From Nitrospirales bacterium (GTDB lineage: Bacteria > Nitrospirota > Nitrospiria > Nitrospirales > UBA8639), in NCBI GenBank assembly GCA_013817135.1, contig JACDDF010000143.1, positions 1 to 6,336 of the forward strand: a stretch of 6,336 nt of DNA, written 5' to 3'. Both the position numbers and the translations under genes were made by a program. Positions 1-6,336 of the stretch are shown here, piece by piece. Under the pieces are notes generated by a model that had not been told where the DNA came from, ran no database searches, and saw only the letters and a list, made by a program, of their open reading frames with translations. How positions within the stretch are numbered: position 1 is the stretch's first letter; the number at the start of each line of letters is the position of its first letter.

Positions 1-108
1 CAGGATGGACCAGGCAAGGCGGCGTTCCCTGCCTTCGCCCGAGCGACGTCGCTCGCGACAAGCTTTGAACACTCCACGATTTTTCTCTGATAAGCTTCGG
101 GTACTCAT
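1..108 (-). CDS. Possible start of another gene, perhaps a MalF-type permease (partial)
   Basis: An ATG at 108-106 opens a frame of exactly 36 codons that runs off the left edge without a stop. The predicted peptide begins MSTRSLSEKN, becomes rich in arginine, and ends RERRLAWSIL at the edge. A basic leader followed by RRLAW and the first residues of a hydrophobic stretch is common at the N-terminus of MalF-type sugar permeases, and the start lies only 32 bases after the ATPase stop on the same strand. Against this, no Shine-Dalgarno is present, the stretch includes a 16-base palindrome, and other frames on both strands are also open here. A second MalF-like gene downstream of the ATPase would be an unusual but not rare order. 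Treat this as tentative. Confidence 0.3.
   Translation of the reverse strand, partial: MSTRSLSEKNRGVFKACRERRRSGEGRERRLAWSIL
40..55. repeat. 16-base perfect palindrome near the left edge
   Basis: CGAGCGACGTCGCTCG reads the same on both strands. An overlapping alternative stem, GTCGC/GCGAC with a 2-base loop, covers 48-59. No T-run follows on either side, so a Rho-independent terminator is not supported. It lies inside the tentative frame at 1-108 and may simply reflect arginine/alanine-rich codons, or be part of an intergenic repeat if that frame is not a gene. Confidence 0.5.
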
Positions 109-140
109 ACACTGATTAAAGGGAAAGGTTCTTGAAATAG

Positions 141-1244
141 TTAACAGGTTCCGGAAGATTTGCGCCGAAGTTCCTTGCCGTCTTTCCCGAAAAGAAAGCA
201 GTGATCTTCGGCAAGACATATCGTCAGCTTATCTCCCTTCGCCAAACCGAAATCGCCGGATGCGCGGAATATCAACAGGTCATCGGCATCCGGCGTTTCC
301 AGATAGACGTAGGAATGACTGCCGAGGGGCTCCACAAGATTGACCTTCGTCTCAACGAGGTTGTGATCCCCCCCCACCGTCAGATGCTCCGGACGAATAC
401 CAAGCGTGACCGGAGTATCCTGAGGCAACTCTCCGGCACCAGCATTCACCTGGATCGTCGTTCCGCTGGTCAGTCGGACCGTTGTTGTATCCTGGCGGCT
501 TTCTACCACGAACCCGGAAAGAAAATTCATGGCTGGCGATCCGATAAAGCCGGCCACAAAGCGGTTGGCAGGATATTTGTACAGTTCGTTGGGTGAACCC
601 GTCTGTTCAATACATCCATCCCTGAGAACCACGATACGATCGGCCAGTGTCATGGCCTCGACCTGGTCATGCGTGACATAGATGATCGTGGTCTCAAGCG
701 TCTCGTGCAGTCGTGCAATCTCATGACGCATCTTCACACGAAGAGAGGCATCCAGGTTGGAAAGGGGTTCATCAAAGAGGAAGATTCGCGGGCGCCTGAC
801 GATCGCCCGGCCAATAGCTGTACGCTGGCGCTGTCCACCGGAAAGCTCTTTCGGTTTCCGCTCAAGCAGCACGGTCAGGCCGAGGGTATCGGCAGCCATG
901 CGCACCGCTTGATCAATTTCTGCTGCAGAAGCTCCGGCAATTGTCATCCCGAAGCTCATGTTTTCATAAACCGTCATATGCGGGTACAAGGCGTAGGACT
1001 GGAACACCATGGCAATACCGCGCTCGGAAGGCGAAAGTCGCGAGACATCGGTTTCACCGATTTTGATTGTGCCCTGATCAATCTCCTCGAGACCCGCAAT
1101 GGTACGCAACAGGGTTGACTTGCCGCAACCCGAAGGGCCGACAATCACCGCAAACTCACCATCGGCCACATCAAGGTCAATTCCCGACAACACGGCGGTC
1201 TTGCCAAAACTCTTGTGAATATTTCGCAGGGTGAGACTAGCCAT
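141..1244 (-). CDS. ugpC: Sugar ABC transporter ATP-binding protein, MalK/UgpC type
   Basis: This is the 367-residue ATPase subunit that powers a carbohydrate importer; its length is normal for the MalK/UgpC/MsmK group. Motifs in order are Walker A GPSGCGKST (36-44), Q-loop Q82 in MVFQSYALYPHMTV, signature LSGGQ (134-138), Walker B IFLFDEP (154-160), D-loop SNLD (162-165) and switch histidine H192 in YVTHDQVEAMTLADR. A C-terminal OB-fold/TOBE regulatory region follows (about 235-355, with LGIRPEHL). The start MASLTL is placed where homology begins; the open frame runs 73 codons further upstream, but that part is only the antisense-free shadow of the GH1 end. The start overlaps the GH1 stop as ATGGCTAG, and no Shine-Dalgarno is evident, so translation is probably coupled. 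The symbol is a family label: the protein may energise any sugar permease pair, including the one at the right edge. A run of eight G residues interrupts the TOBE-coding part at 375-368. Confidence 0.95.
   Translation of the reverse strand: MASLTLRNIHKSFGKTAVLSGIDLDVADGEFAVIVGPSGCGKSTLLRTIAGLEEIDQGTIKIGETDVSRLSPSERGIAMVFQSYALYPHMTVYENMSFGMTIAGASAAEIDQAVRMAADTLGLTVLLERKPKELSGGQRQRTAIGRAIVRRPRIFLFDEPLSNLDASLRVKMRHEIARLHETLETTIIYVTHDQVEAMTLADRIVVLRDGCIEQTGSPNELYKYPANRFVAGFIGSPAMNFLSGFVVESRQDTTTVRLTSGTTIQVNAGAGELPQDTPVTLGIRPEHLTVGGDHNLVETKVNLVEPLGSHSYVYLETPDADDLLIFRASGDFGLAKGDKLTICLAEDHCFLFGKDGKELRRKSSGTC
1237..1244 (-). promoter_or_regulatory. Stop-start overlap coupling GH1 and ATPase translation
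   Basis: On the minus strand the bases ATGGCTAG contain the ATPase start (1244-1242) and the GH1 stop TAG (1239-1237). No purine-rich Shine-Dalgarno is seen in the 20 bases upstream of this ATG, so initiation probably relies on ribosomes finishing GH1. Confidence 0.65.
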
Positions 1245-2625
1245 GACGCATATGCACGGAAAGAGGCAGGAAGGGTTCGTCCAGAACCGCCCCATTGGAC
1301 TCGATAATTTTCGAATAATACCTGGCGGTATCCTTCGGCGTACGTTCAAGAGTCTCAAAATCGACATGAACAATGCCAAATCGTTTGGCATATCCATGAG
1401 ACCATTCATAGTTATCCATGAGAGACCAGGCCATATATCCCCGCACATTAACGCCCTGCTCAATCGCGGTCCGGACCGCTCGAAGGTGTTGGTTCAGATA
1501 ATCCATCCGCACCGGATCAATGACCCGGCCATGAATCGGTTTTGGGGGATCAAAAAATGCCGAGCCATTTTCGGTGATATACAGCGGCATGTCACCATAA
1601 CGGTTCTTGAGCCACAGCAGCGTATCGGAAAGCCCGTCCGGATAGACCTCCCATCCTGTTTCCGTGTGGGTCTTGTGGGGCTGGCGAACCGTCCCGGCTC
1701 TTACAGGCAAGGCGTCCGGCTTATCACACGTCACGGCACGCGTGTAATAATTCAGCCCGACAAAATCGATCTTCTGACGAATCAGGGCGAAATCCTTCGC
1801 AGGCCATTCAGGCCAGGCGTTACCAAAAATTTCCTTCATTTCCTCCGGATAGGATCCCAAAAGGGCCGGATCAAGAAACTGCCGGTTCATATAGGCATCC
1901 GCGCGATTGGTGGCCGCCAGATCTTTCGGATCATCTGAAGCGGGATACTTCGGTTCGATATTCACCACAAGGCCGATTTCATGTGACCCGACAGCCCGAT
2001 AGGCCTGAACAGCCGCACCATGGGCGCGCATCAGATGATGCGCGGCAACGGGCGCTTCATAGTGACAGGAATGCCCAGGGGCCAGTAACCCATTTAAATA
2101 GCCGCCATCCGTGACTACCCAGGGCTCATTGAGTGTCGTCCATTTTTTGACCCGGCCATCCAGCCGCCGGTACATCGCTTCCCCATAGTCGGCAAACCAA
2201 TGCGCTATGTCCGGATTCAGCCATCCGCCGAGATCGTCCAAGGCTGCCGGCAAATCCCAATGATACAACGTCAGAAGCGGTTCAATCCCCGCTTCCAAAA
2301 GGCCGTCTACAAGTTTGTCATAGAAATCCAGGCCTTTCTCATTCAGCTGTCCCTTGCCTTCAGGAAAAATACGCCCCCATGCCACCGAAAACCGATAGGC
2401 CTGCAACCCCAGCTCTTTCATGAGTGCGATATCCTCGCGCCATCGATGGTAATGGTCACAGGCCATATCGCCGGTATCGCCGTTCAGGGTATGTCCCGGC
2501 GTGTGGGAAAAACGCTGCCATATGCTCGGGCCGGCACCATCTGCCAGCGGTGCCCCCTCAATCTGGTAGGCCGATGTGGCCGCACCCCAGAGAAAGCCGT
2601 CAGGAAAAGTGGATATGTTTTTCAT
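1237..2625 (-). CDS. GH1 family beta-glucosidase, cytoplasmic
   Basis: This 462-residue enzyme is a full-length glycoside hydrolase family 1 member, a retaining (beta/alpha)8-barrel enzyme that removes non-reducing beta-linked glucosyl (or related) units from short glycosides. The N-terminal signature FLWGAATSAYQIEG is at residues 11-24. The acid/base glutamate is E167 in TLNEP (164-168) and the nucleophile is E352 in ITENG (350-354). Glycone-binding residues typical of the family are present: Q21, H122 in YHWDLP, N166, and E407-W408 in DNYEW. There is no signal peptide, so it acts in the cytoplasm on imported sugars, which fits the flanking ABC genes. The start is supported by AAGGA nine bases upstream. 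Its end overlaps the ATPase start, indicating coupled translation. Beta-glucosidase is the best default, but GH1 also includes beta-galactosidases and beta-fucosidases, so exact specificity is open. Confidence 0.95.
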   Translation of the reverse strand: MKNISTFPDGFLWGAATSAYQIEGAPLADGAGPSIWQRFSHTPGHTLNGDTGDMACDHYHRWREDIALMKELGLQAYRFSVAWGRIFPEGKGQLNEKGLDFYDKLVDGLLEAGIEPLLTLYHWDLPAALDDLGGWLNPDIAHWFADYGEAMYRRLDGRVKKWTTLNEPWVVTDGGYLNGLLAPGHSCHYEAPVAAHHLMRAHGAAVQAYRAVGSHEIGLVVNIEPKYPASDDPKDLAATNRADAYMNRQFLDPALLGSYPEEMKEIFGNAWPEWPAKDFALIRQKIDFVGLNYYTRAVTCDKPDALPVRAGTVRQPHKTHTETGWEVYPDGLSDTLLWLKNRYGDMPLYITENGSAFFDPPKPIHGRVIDPVRMDYLNQHLRAVRTAIEQGVNVRGYMAWSLMDNYEWSHGYAKRFGIVHVDFETLERTPKDTARYYSKIIESNGAVLDEPFLPLSVHMRHG

Positions 2626-2634
2626 TGCCTATCG

Positions 2635-2639
2635 TCCTT
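2635..2639 (-). promoter_or_regulatory. Ribosome binding site of the GH1 gene
   Basis: AAGGA on the minus strand lies nine bases before the ATG at 2625. It is the downstream end of a run of eight A residues (2645-2638), so the leader just ahead of the gene is A-rich and probably unstructured. This supports the chosen start and suggests that the gene initiates independently of the distant upstream stop at 2910. Confidence 0.7.
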
Positions 2640-2715
2640 TTTTTTCTTTATCTGATTGTTCCGTGGGTCAATTCCCTTCTCGTGCTTCTCTTTCAACAGG
2701 CATTGGCTTGGAATT

Positions 2716-2861
2716 CCTCTCCTTTGTAAGGAGAGGGTAGGTGAGGTAGATTCCGTGGGTTTTCAGTCAATCACCACTGGAGCAACCATTGGAGCCCCGG
2801 CAGAGGCTACCTCCCCTTCGTCTTGGTTCCTCTTCGGAACCAAGCCTTACAAAGGAGGGGG
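2716..2861. repeat. Foldback intergenic repeat: two inverted arms, each carrying a hairpin
   Basis: The element lies between the exported-enzyme gene and the GH1 gene. The outer arms CTCCTTTGTAAGG (2719-2731) and CCTTACAAAGGAG (2845-2857) are exact inverted copies over 13 bases, and allowing one mismatch the match extends to about 16. Inside them GAGGTAG (2743-2749) and CTACCTC (2807-2813) pair as well. The left arm is itself a hairpin, CCTCTCCTT/AAGGAGAGG with a 3-base loop (2716-2736). The right arm carries a different hairpin, CTTGGTTCC/GGAACCAAG with a 5-base loop (2822-2844). No T-run follows either hairpin on the transcribed strand, so this is not a classical terminator. The layout resembles REP-pair or MITE-like dispersed repeats. 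It contains no convincing gene. A role in mRNA processing or in uncoupling GH1 expression from the upstream gene is inference. Confidence 0.75.
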
Positions 2862-2909
2862 ACCCATAACCGAAATGTTTGCATACCATCCGGTTCGCCA
2901 CCGCCAGAT

Positions 2910-5900
2910 TCATGGAGATGTGCCGATGACGTCCACAGCCTGTCCATTGAATGTTACCCTGACATCGCCCTTCAGGGAAGCCGGCAGAACAAAGCCGCCG
3001 GGTGGCATGGACAATCCTTCCAAATCAACGTGTACCTGCCCGTCCTCATCACGCGCCGTATACGACACCTCGCCATAAGGGGTTCTCAGCCCACGCACCC
3101 GAATCCCTTCACCCTGTAGCCAAGAGCGAGGCAGACCGGCGCCAATGACCAGAGAACCGGTTTCTGTATCAGCATAGACAAACAGATCAAGCACCGCCCT
3201 GATGAAATCCGATCCCACCCAGGTATGGGGCATATCACCAATGAAACGCGGTTCCCGTTCAAGCCGGCCGATCACCTCACCCCACTGGTTCCACGCGGCC
3301 GGGCGACGGTCATGCATATAAAAATCAAGCAGGGCGTGGGCACGTTCCAACTCTCCCAGACGCACAAACGCGCTGACCTGGCGAAATTCATAAGGTGTAT
3401 AGACCTCCCACGCTTTTTGGCCATCGCGGCGCGCCACAAACTCGGACCAGGCTTTTTCAAATGTGGTCACCAGCAAATCCCTGGGCAAGACTGTTGCTGC
3501 TCCGGTAGGCGAAAGCGCGATCGTCGTGGATGTCGGATCAAAATCCTTTCGGTCGGCTGCTCCAGGCACATGCCCAAGCTCGTGACCCAACAACCGGACA
3601 GACGCTCCGATATCTGCGCCAAATTCTGTGGCATCTTCCCTTATTTCAGCTGCGCGGTCACGGTGCCCCAATTCCTCAGCAAGGAAGGCCGCATCATTCA
3701 GCCCTTTCAGACCCCAGAAATTATCCCAGAATGAATAGGCCGGTTTGTCCATATAACCTTCATGGCTGATCGAAGGCGGCAACAGACCATAGAGCGCCTT
3801 GCGGTCACCCTGACGATTATGCTCCGTCCGTTCCATCAGCCTCAATCCATTGAGGGTGGCGGCAGCCTTGTCCACATAAGGCCACATGTCTTCGGCAAAG
3901 GCACGATCCCGGGTGTACCGGTAAATATCCGCGACCAGGAAAATCAGTTCTCCATGGCTGTCATTCTCCACAACCGGATCCGCGCCACGTTTATCCACAC
4001 AGCAGGGAACTTTGCCATTGGAGAATTGATGCGGCGCATACCAACGGGCAAAATCAACCGCAGGCTCATTGTGCCCGAGACGCAGGAACCCTTCACTCAT
4101 CATCGCCCCGTCACGTATCCACGAACGGGCATAGTTACGTGGCCCCGGACGCAGTCCAGGCCCTTCACGCGTGATCATCATATGAGCGAGAGCGGTTTTC
4201 AACGCATTGAGAATCGGTAAGGATGCAGGCGGACCTGAAATGTCCACCCGATTGAGGATCTCCCGCCATTCATCGGCTGCGGCCTTTTCGCCGGCATCAA
4301 TGGCCTCGCGATCCAGGTCTGGCGCATGCCCGCCATCAGTAGCGAGCACCGTGACGACAGAAACATCGCGAACCTCACCAGGTGCCAGATCAACGTGAAA
4401 ATACATGACACCGGAACCGAAGCCTCCTGGAGCCACCAGGCTTTGCGAATCCGTGCTTGCCTCGGCATCCTGCACATGGGGGAACCCGGCCCGTTCAAAG
4501 GCTGCCAGGGAAACCTGATCCGGCTTCAAGGCAGGATACACCGACCAGTCACCATTCACCTGAAACGCGGCGCCATTCCAACTGATCTGTTCAATCCTGC
4601 TGACGCCCCCTACAATATTCAGTGTCTGCGTGGGCGGATTGACCTGCATCGGGCGGATGGCAAGGGCAAGGATGAGCGTTCGACGAATCGTGCCGGTATT
4701 GGTCACACGGTATCTGGTCACCACATCGCGGGCATTGCCGTCCATCCCGCCTTCCCTTCCGGCCGGAACAGGCGGACGATGTGCACTGATGTCCAGTGAA
4801 AAGCCATCATGGGTCCGGCGCACTCGCGGCAAGGGCAGATAACCATCCCTCAGGCTGTGGCTATGCTCGGCATCGGCCCAGCTCAGCACGGATCCATTCT
4901 CAATAAGAAACGGTTCAATCGAGAACGCCCCCGGTCCCGGTTCCATGGCGCCATCTTCCGACAGCAAAGCCGACCGGCCACCCTGTGGAGGGCCAACGAT
5001 GGTCCAGTAGATCTGCTCACCGGTGAAACTGCGCGGATAGGATCCCTTTTTGGCATCCCGGGCTAGGGACAACAGGAATCGATTATCATCCTGCCCGAAA
5101 TCTCGTGATTCGACCGTCGCATCCGTCAGGCCCACCAGGCCTCCGGATGCCGGTGTAACCGAAAGCCGGACATAACGCCCGAACGCGTCTGCCGTTCGGA
5201 GGTAACCCGTGGTTCCTGTCGAGGAGGGCCCAACATACCGTTGCCACTTCGGCACCATCCAGCCTGTTCCGTCTTCGGACAGAGCCAGGTCAATGGCCTC
5301 CGGCACCTGCCCCTCGGACCATCGTAAAGTCAGTCCGCCAAGATCGCGCAGATAGCCCAGATCAAGCGTCAGGTCCGTATCTTTATCGATAGTCCAAGTG
5401 GTCTCCGGATTGCCGTCCACTGCTCCAGGAACAGCAACGTCACCGGCTGTTGCCACGACCGGAGGAATAACGGCAGGCCGTTCAGGCAGCGTCCGCATTT
5501 CTAGCGTGTCAAACTCGACCGTACCCTTGTCACCTATTGCGCCAAGAATGACAAACTCTATTCTGGCGATGGTTTTCAGATTATGGTCATCGACCGGACC
5601 CCATGCAAAATGGATATCGCTGCGCCGGATACGAATGGTTGTCCAGTCATCAGGAAACTCGTAATCACGAAACTGCTTCCACCAAACATTCCCACCACTG
5701 TCATCAACCAGTCTCACCTCAAAGGTCGCCTGTGGGGCATGACCTCTGAGCTTAAATGCCATCTCGAAATTGTTCGACAGATCAAGCGGGAGTGCCCGAT
5801 ATGCATTGGCACCACCAGCGGTCCGCAAATCATACGACAGCTTGAGCCCATTGCCCGTCACGCCTCCTGCTGTCTCGACAGACGCATCACTGCCTTCGGT

Positions 5901-6050
5901 GGCGTATGGCTGCCATTCCCCGACACTCTCAAAACCATCAAGCAACCGGAAAGCATGGCTGGCATTATTCTCACCCGCGGCGCTTACGGCAATTGCCAAG
6001 GATGCCATCCCCGCACACAGGCAGCAGGATATCCACCATGAATTTCTCAT
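2910..6050 (-). CDS. Exported multidomain glycoside hydrolase-like protein, F5/8-type C (discoidin) domain plus (alpha/alpha)6 barrel
   Basis: This is a 1046-residue protein, probably periplasmic or secreted. Residues 1-25 form a Sec signal peptide: a short basic start (MRN), a hydrophobic core and an A-x-A-like end (AVSAA). Residues about 33-188 look like a beta-sandwich carbohydrate-binding module (DGFE start, VEFDTLEMR end). Residues about 203-317 resemble a discoidin/F5-8 type C domain (AVDGNPETTWT, then RYVRLSV). Residues about 320-573 look like a further beta-rich domain. Residues about 590-960 resemble a GH15/GH63-like (alpha/alpha)6 barrel, with SWIRDG (643-648), VENDSHGE (694-701), PPSISHEGY, SFWDNFW and WNQWGE (920-925). 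A beta-rich tail closes the protein. Candidate catalytic acids are E695, D697, E701, E764 and E925; none can be assigned with certainty. I infer an exo-acting enzyme feeding the adjacent importer, of unknown family and substrate. The ATG at 6050 was chosen for its well-placed GAGAGG. An in-frame ATG at 6065, overlapping the permease stop as ATGA, would add five residues. Confidence 0.82.
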   Translation of the reverse strand: MRNSWWISCCLCAGMASLAIAVSAAGENNASHAFRLLDGFESVGEWQPYATEGSDASVETAGGVTGNGLKLSYDLRTAGGANAYRALPLDLSNNFEMAFKLRGHAPQATFEVRLVDDSGGNVWWKQFRDYEFPDDWTTIRIRRSDIHFAWGPVDDHNLKTIARIEFVILGAIGDKGTVEFDTLEMRTLPERPAVIPPVVATAGDVAVPGAVDGNPETTWTIDKDTDLTLDLGYLRDLGGLTLRWSEGQVPEAIDLALSEDGTGWMVPKWQRYVGPSSTGTTGYLRTADAFGRYVRLSVTPASGGLVGLTDATVESRDFGQDDNRFLLSLARDAKKGSYPRSFTGEQIYWTIVGPPQGGRSALLSEDGAMEPGPGAFSIEPFLIENGSVLSWADAEHSHSLRDGYLPLPRVRRTHDGFSLDISAHRPPVPAGREGGMDGNARDVVTRYRVTNTGTIRRTLILALAIRPMQVNPPTQTLNIVGGVSRIEQISWNGAAFQVNGDWSVYPALKPDQVSLAAFERAGFPHVQDAEASTDSQSLVAPGGFGSGVMYFHVDLAPGEVRDVSVVTVLATDGGHAPDLDREAIDAGEKAAADEWREILNRVDISGPPASLPILNALKTALAHMMITREGPGLRPGPRNYARSWIRDGAMMSEGFLRLGHNEPAVDFARWYAPHQFSNGKVPCCVDKRGADPVVENDSHGELIFLVADIYRYTRDRAFAEDMWPYVDKAAATLNGLRLMERTEHNRQGDRKALYGLLPPSISHEGYMDKPAYSFWDNFWGLKGLNDAAFLAEELGHRDRAAEIREDATEFGADIGASVRLLGHELGHVPGAADRKDFDPTSTTIALSPTGAATVLPRDLLVTTFEKAWSEFVARRDGQKAWEVYTPYEFRQVSAFVRLGELERAHALLDFYMHDRRPAAWNQWGEVIGRLEREPRFIGDMPHTWVGSDFIRAVLDLFVYADTETGSLVIGAGLPRSWLQGEGIRVRGLRTPYGEVSYTARDEDGQVHVDLEGLSMPPGGFVLPASLKGDVRVTFNGQAVDVIGTSP

Positions 6051-6057
6051 CCATGAA

Positions 6058-6063
6058 CCTCTC
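6058..6063 (-). promoter_or_regulatory. Ribosome binding site deciding the start of the exported enzyme
   Basis: On the minus strand GAGAGG lies 7 bases before the ATG at 6050 and overlaps the TGA stop of the permease gene. The alternative ATG at 6065 has only AAAGG directly abutting it and GGGAAG nine bases upstream. Spacing favours the 6050 start, though terminating ribosomes could also restart at the ATGA overlap. Confidence 0.55.
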
Positions 6064-6336
6064 ATCCTTTGACGCTTCCCGCAAGATTTCCGCTCATGTA
6101 AAAACGCTGAAGCGCCAGAAAAAGAACCAGGACCGGTGTCACCGTGATGACCGCACCGGCCATCATCAGTTCGACATCCTGCACATGTTCACGTGACAGA
6201 GATGCCAGAGCAATCGGCAAGGTATATTTGGCACTGTCAGTCAGCACAATGAGCGGCCATAAAAAATCATTCCATGCGGCCATAAAAGTAAACAGCCCCA
6301 GTGTAATCAGAATGGGTGTCAGTAACGGCACCACGA
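6062..6336 (-). CDS. Carbohydrate ABC transporter permease, MalG-type, C-terminal part
   Basis: This is the last part (about 91 codons) of an inner-membrane permease of a sugar ABC importer; the gene starts beyond the right edge of the window. The visible piece begins at the end of the cytoplasmic EAA loop (VPLLTP) and continues into a hydrophobic segment containing the AAWNDFLWPL motif, typical of MalG/LacG-type subunits. A polar stretch with LPIALASL follows, then a final membrane helix (roughly the last 35 to 15 residues) and the tail LQRFYMSGNLAGSVKG, which matches the usual QRYFVxGLxxGAVKG ending of this family. The TGA stop at 6064-6062 lies just before the next gene, so the two are almost certainly co-transcribed. 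The partner permease and binding protein would be expected upstream. Sugar specificity cannot be read from this fragment. The family call is firm. Confidence 0.93.
   Translation of the reverse strand, partial: VVPLLTPILITLGLFTFMAAWNDFLWPLIVLTDSAKYTLPIALASLSREHVQDVELMMAGAVITVTPVLVLFLALQRFYMSGNLAGSVKG

Larger units (their letters stand above)
2626..2909. other. 284-base intergenic gap within the operon
   Basis: This is the only sizeable gene-free stretch in the window. It holds the foldback repeat at 2716-2861, the GH1 ribosome binding site, and a 10-base direct repeat TTCCGTGGGT at 2659-2668 and 2751-2760. TTGACC occurs on the minus strand at 2672-2667, but no good -10 box sits at a suitable distance before the ribosome binding site. 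I therefore see no firm internal promoter, no terminator with a U-tract, and no operator palindrome of the LacI type. Confidence 0.6.

Noticed and set aside
1..90. Plus-strand frame 1-90 as the end of a convergent gene
   Set aside because: It is short, has no recognisable ending motif, and all neighbouring genes are on the minus strand; it cannot be excluded without sequence to the left.
1245..1463. Upstream extension of the ATPase frame (73 codons)
   Set aside because: The extension lies inside the GH1 gene in another frame and has no family similarity. The ATPase fold begins at MASLTL, and the resulting 367 residues is the normal length.
2626..2672. Promoter for GH1 based on TTGACC on the minus strand
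   Set aside because: No acceptable -10 hexamer lies 16-18 bases downstream, and the transcript start would fall on or after the ribosome binding site.
2716..2736. Hairpin as a Rho-independent terminator between the exported enzyme and GH1
   Set aside because: On the minus strand the stem is followed by AATTCCAAGCC, not a T-run, and the same holds for the hairpin at 2822-2844.
3570..3584. HELGH in the exported enzyme (residues 823-827), matching the zinc-protease motif HExxH
   Set aside because: It falls within the predicted (alpha/alpha)6 barrel next to a conserved-looking DFDPTST stretch. There is no downstream zinc ligand pattern or protease domain, so it is most likely chance.
201..6196. 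Many plus-strand open frames of 60-235 codons
   Set aside because: They lie opposite well-supported minus-strand genes, show no recognisable domains, and have compositions typical of antisense shadows.

Overview
The window holds part of one minus-strand operon for carbohydrate uptake and breakdown. In transcription order (right to left) it contains the 3' end of a MalG-type ABC permease, a large exported multidomain protein with a glucoamylase-like (alpha/alpha)6 catalytic region, a cytoplasmic GH1 beta-glucosidase and a MalK/UgpC-type ATPase. The last 108 bases may hold the start of one more gene. No RNA gene, complete mobile element, CRISPR array or phage gene was seen.

The export signal, the soluble multidomain enzyme and the import-type ABC parts suggest a Gram-negative bacterium, probably a proteobacterium of moderate GC content. 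This rests on gene style, and no marker fixes the genus. The substrate-binding protein, the partner permease and any regulator are not in the window and presumably lie beyond the right edge.

Layout: 6336-6062 permease end; 6050-2910 exported enzyme, whose ribosome binding site overlaps the permease stop; 2909-2626 a 284-base gap filled mainly by a foldback repeat of about 146 bp; 2625-1237 GH1 enzyme; 1244-141 ATPase, whose start overlaps the GH1 stop by 8 bases; 140-1 a short gap and a possible gene start. Coding joints are tight except for the repeat-filled gap.

Inferred working model: the exported protein trims an oligo- or polysaccharide outside the cytoplasm, the ABC importer takes up the products using the ATPase encoded here, and the GH1 enzyme releases monosaccharides inside the cell. 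The sugar is probably a beta-glucoside or related beta-linked oligosaccharide, judged only from the GH1 gene. The exported enzyme is the least understood part: its fold class is suggested by motifs, but I cannot assign a GH family or substrate.
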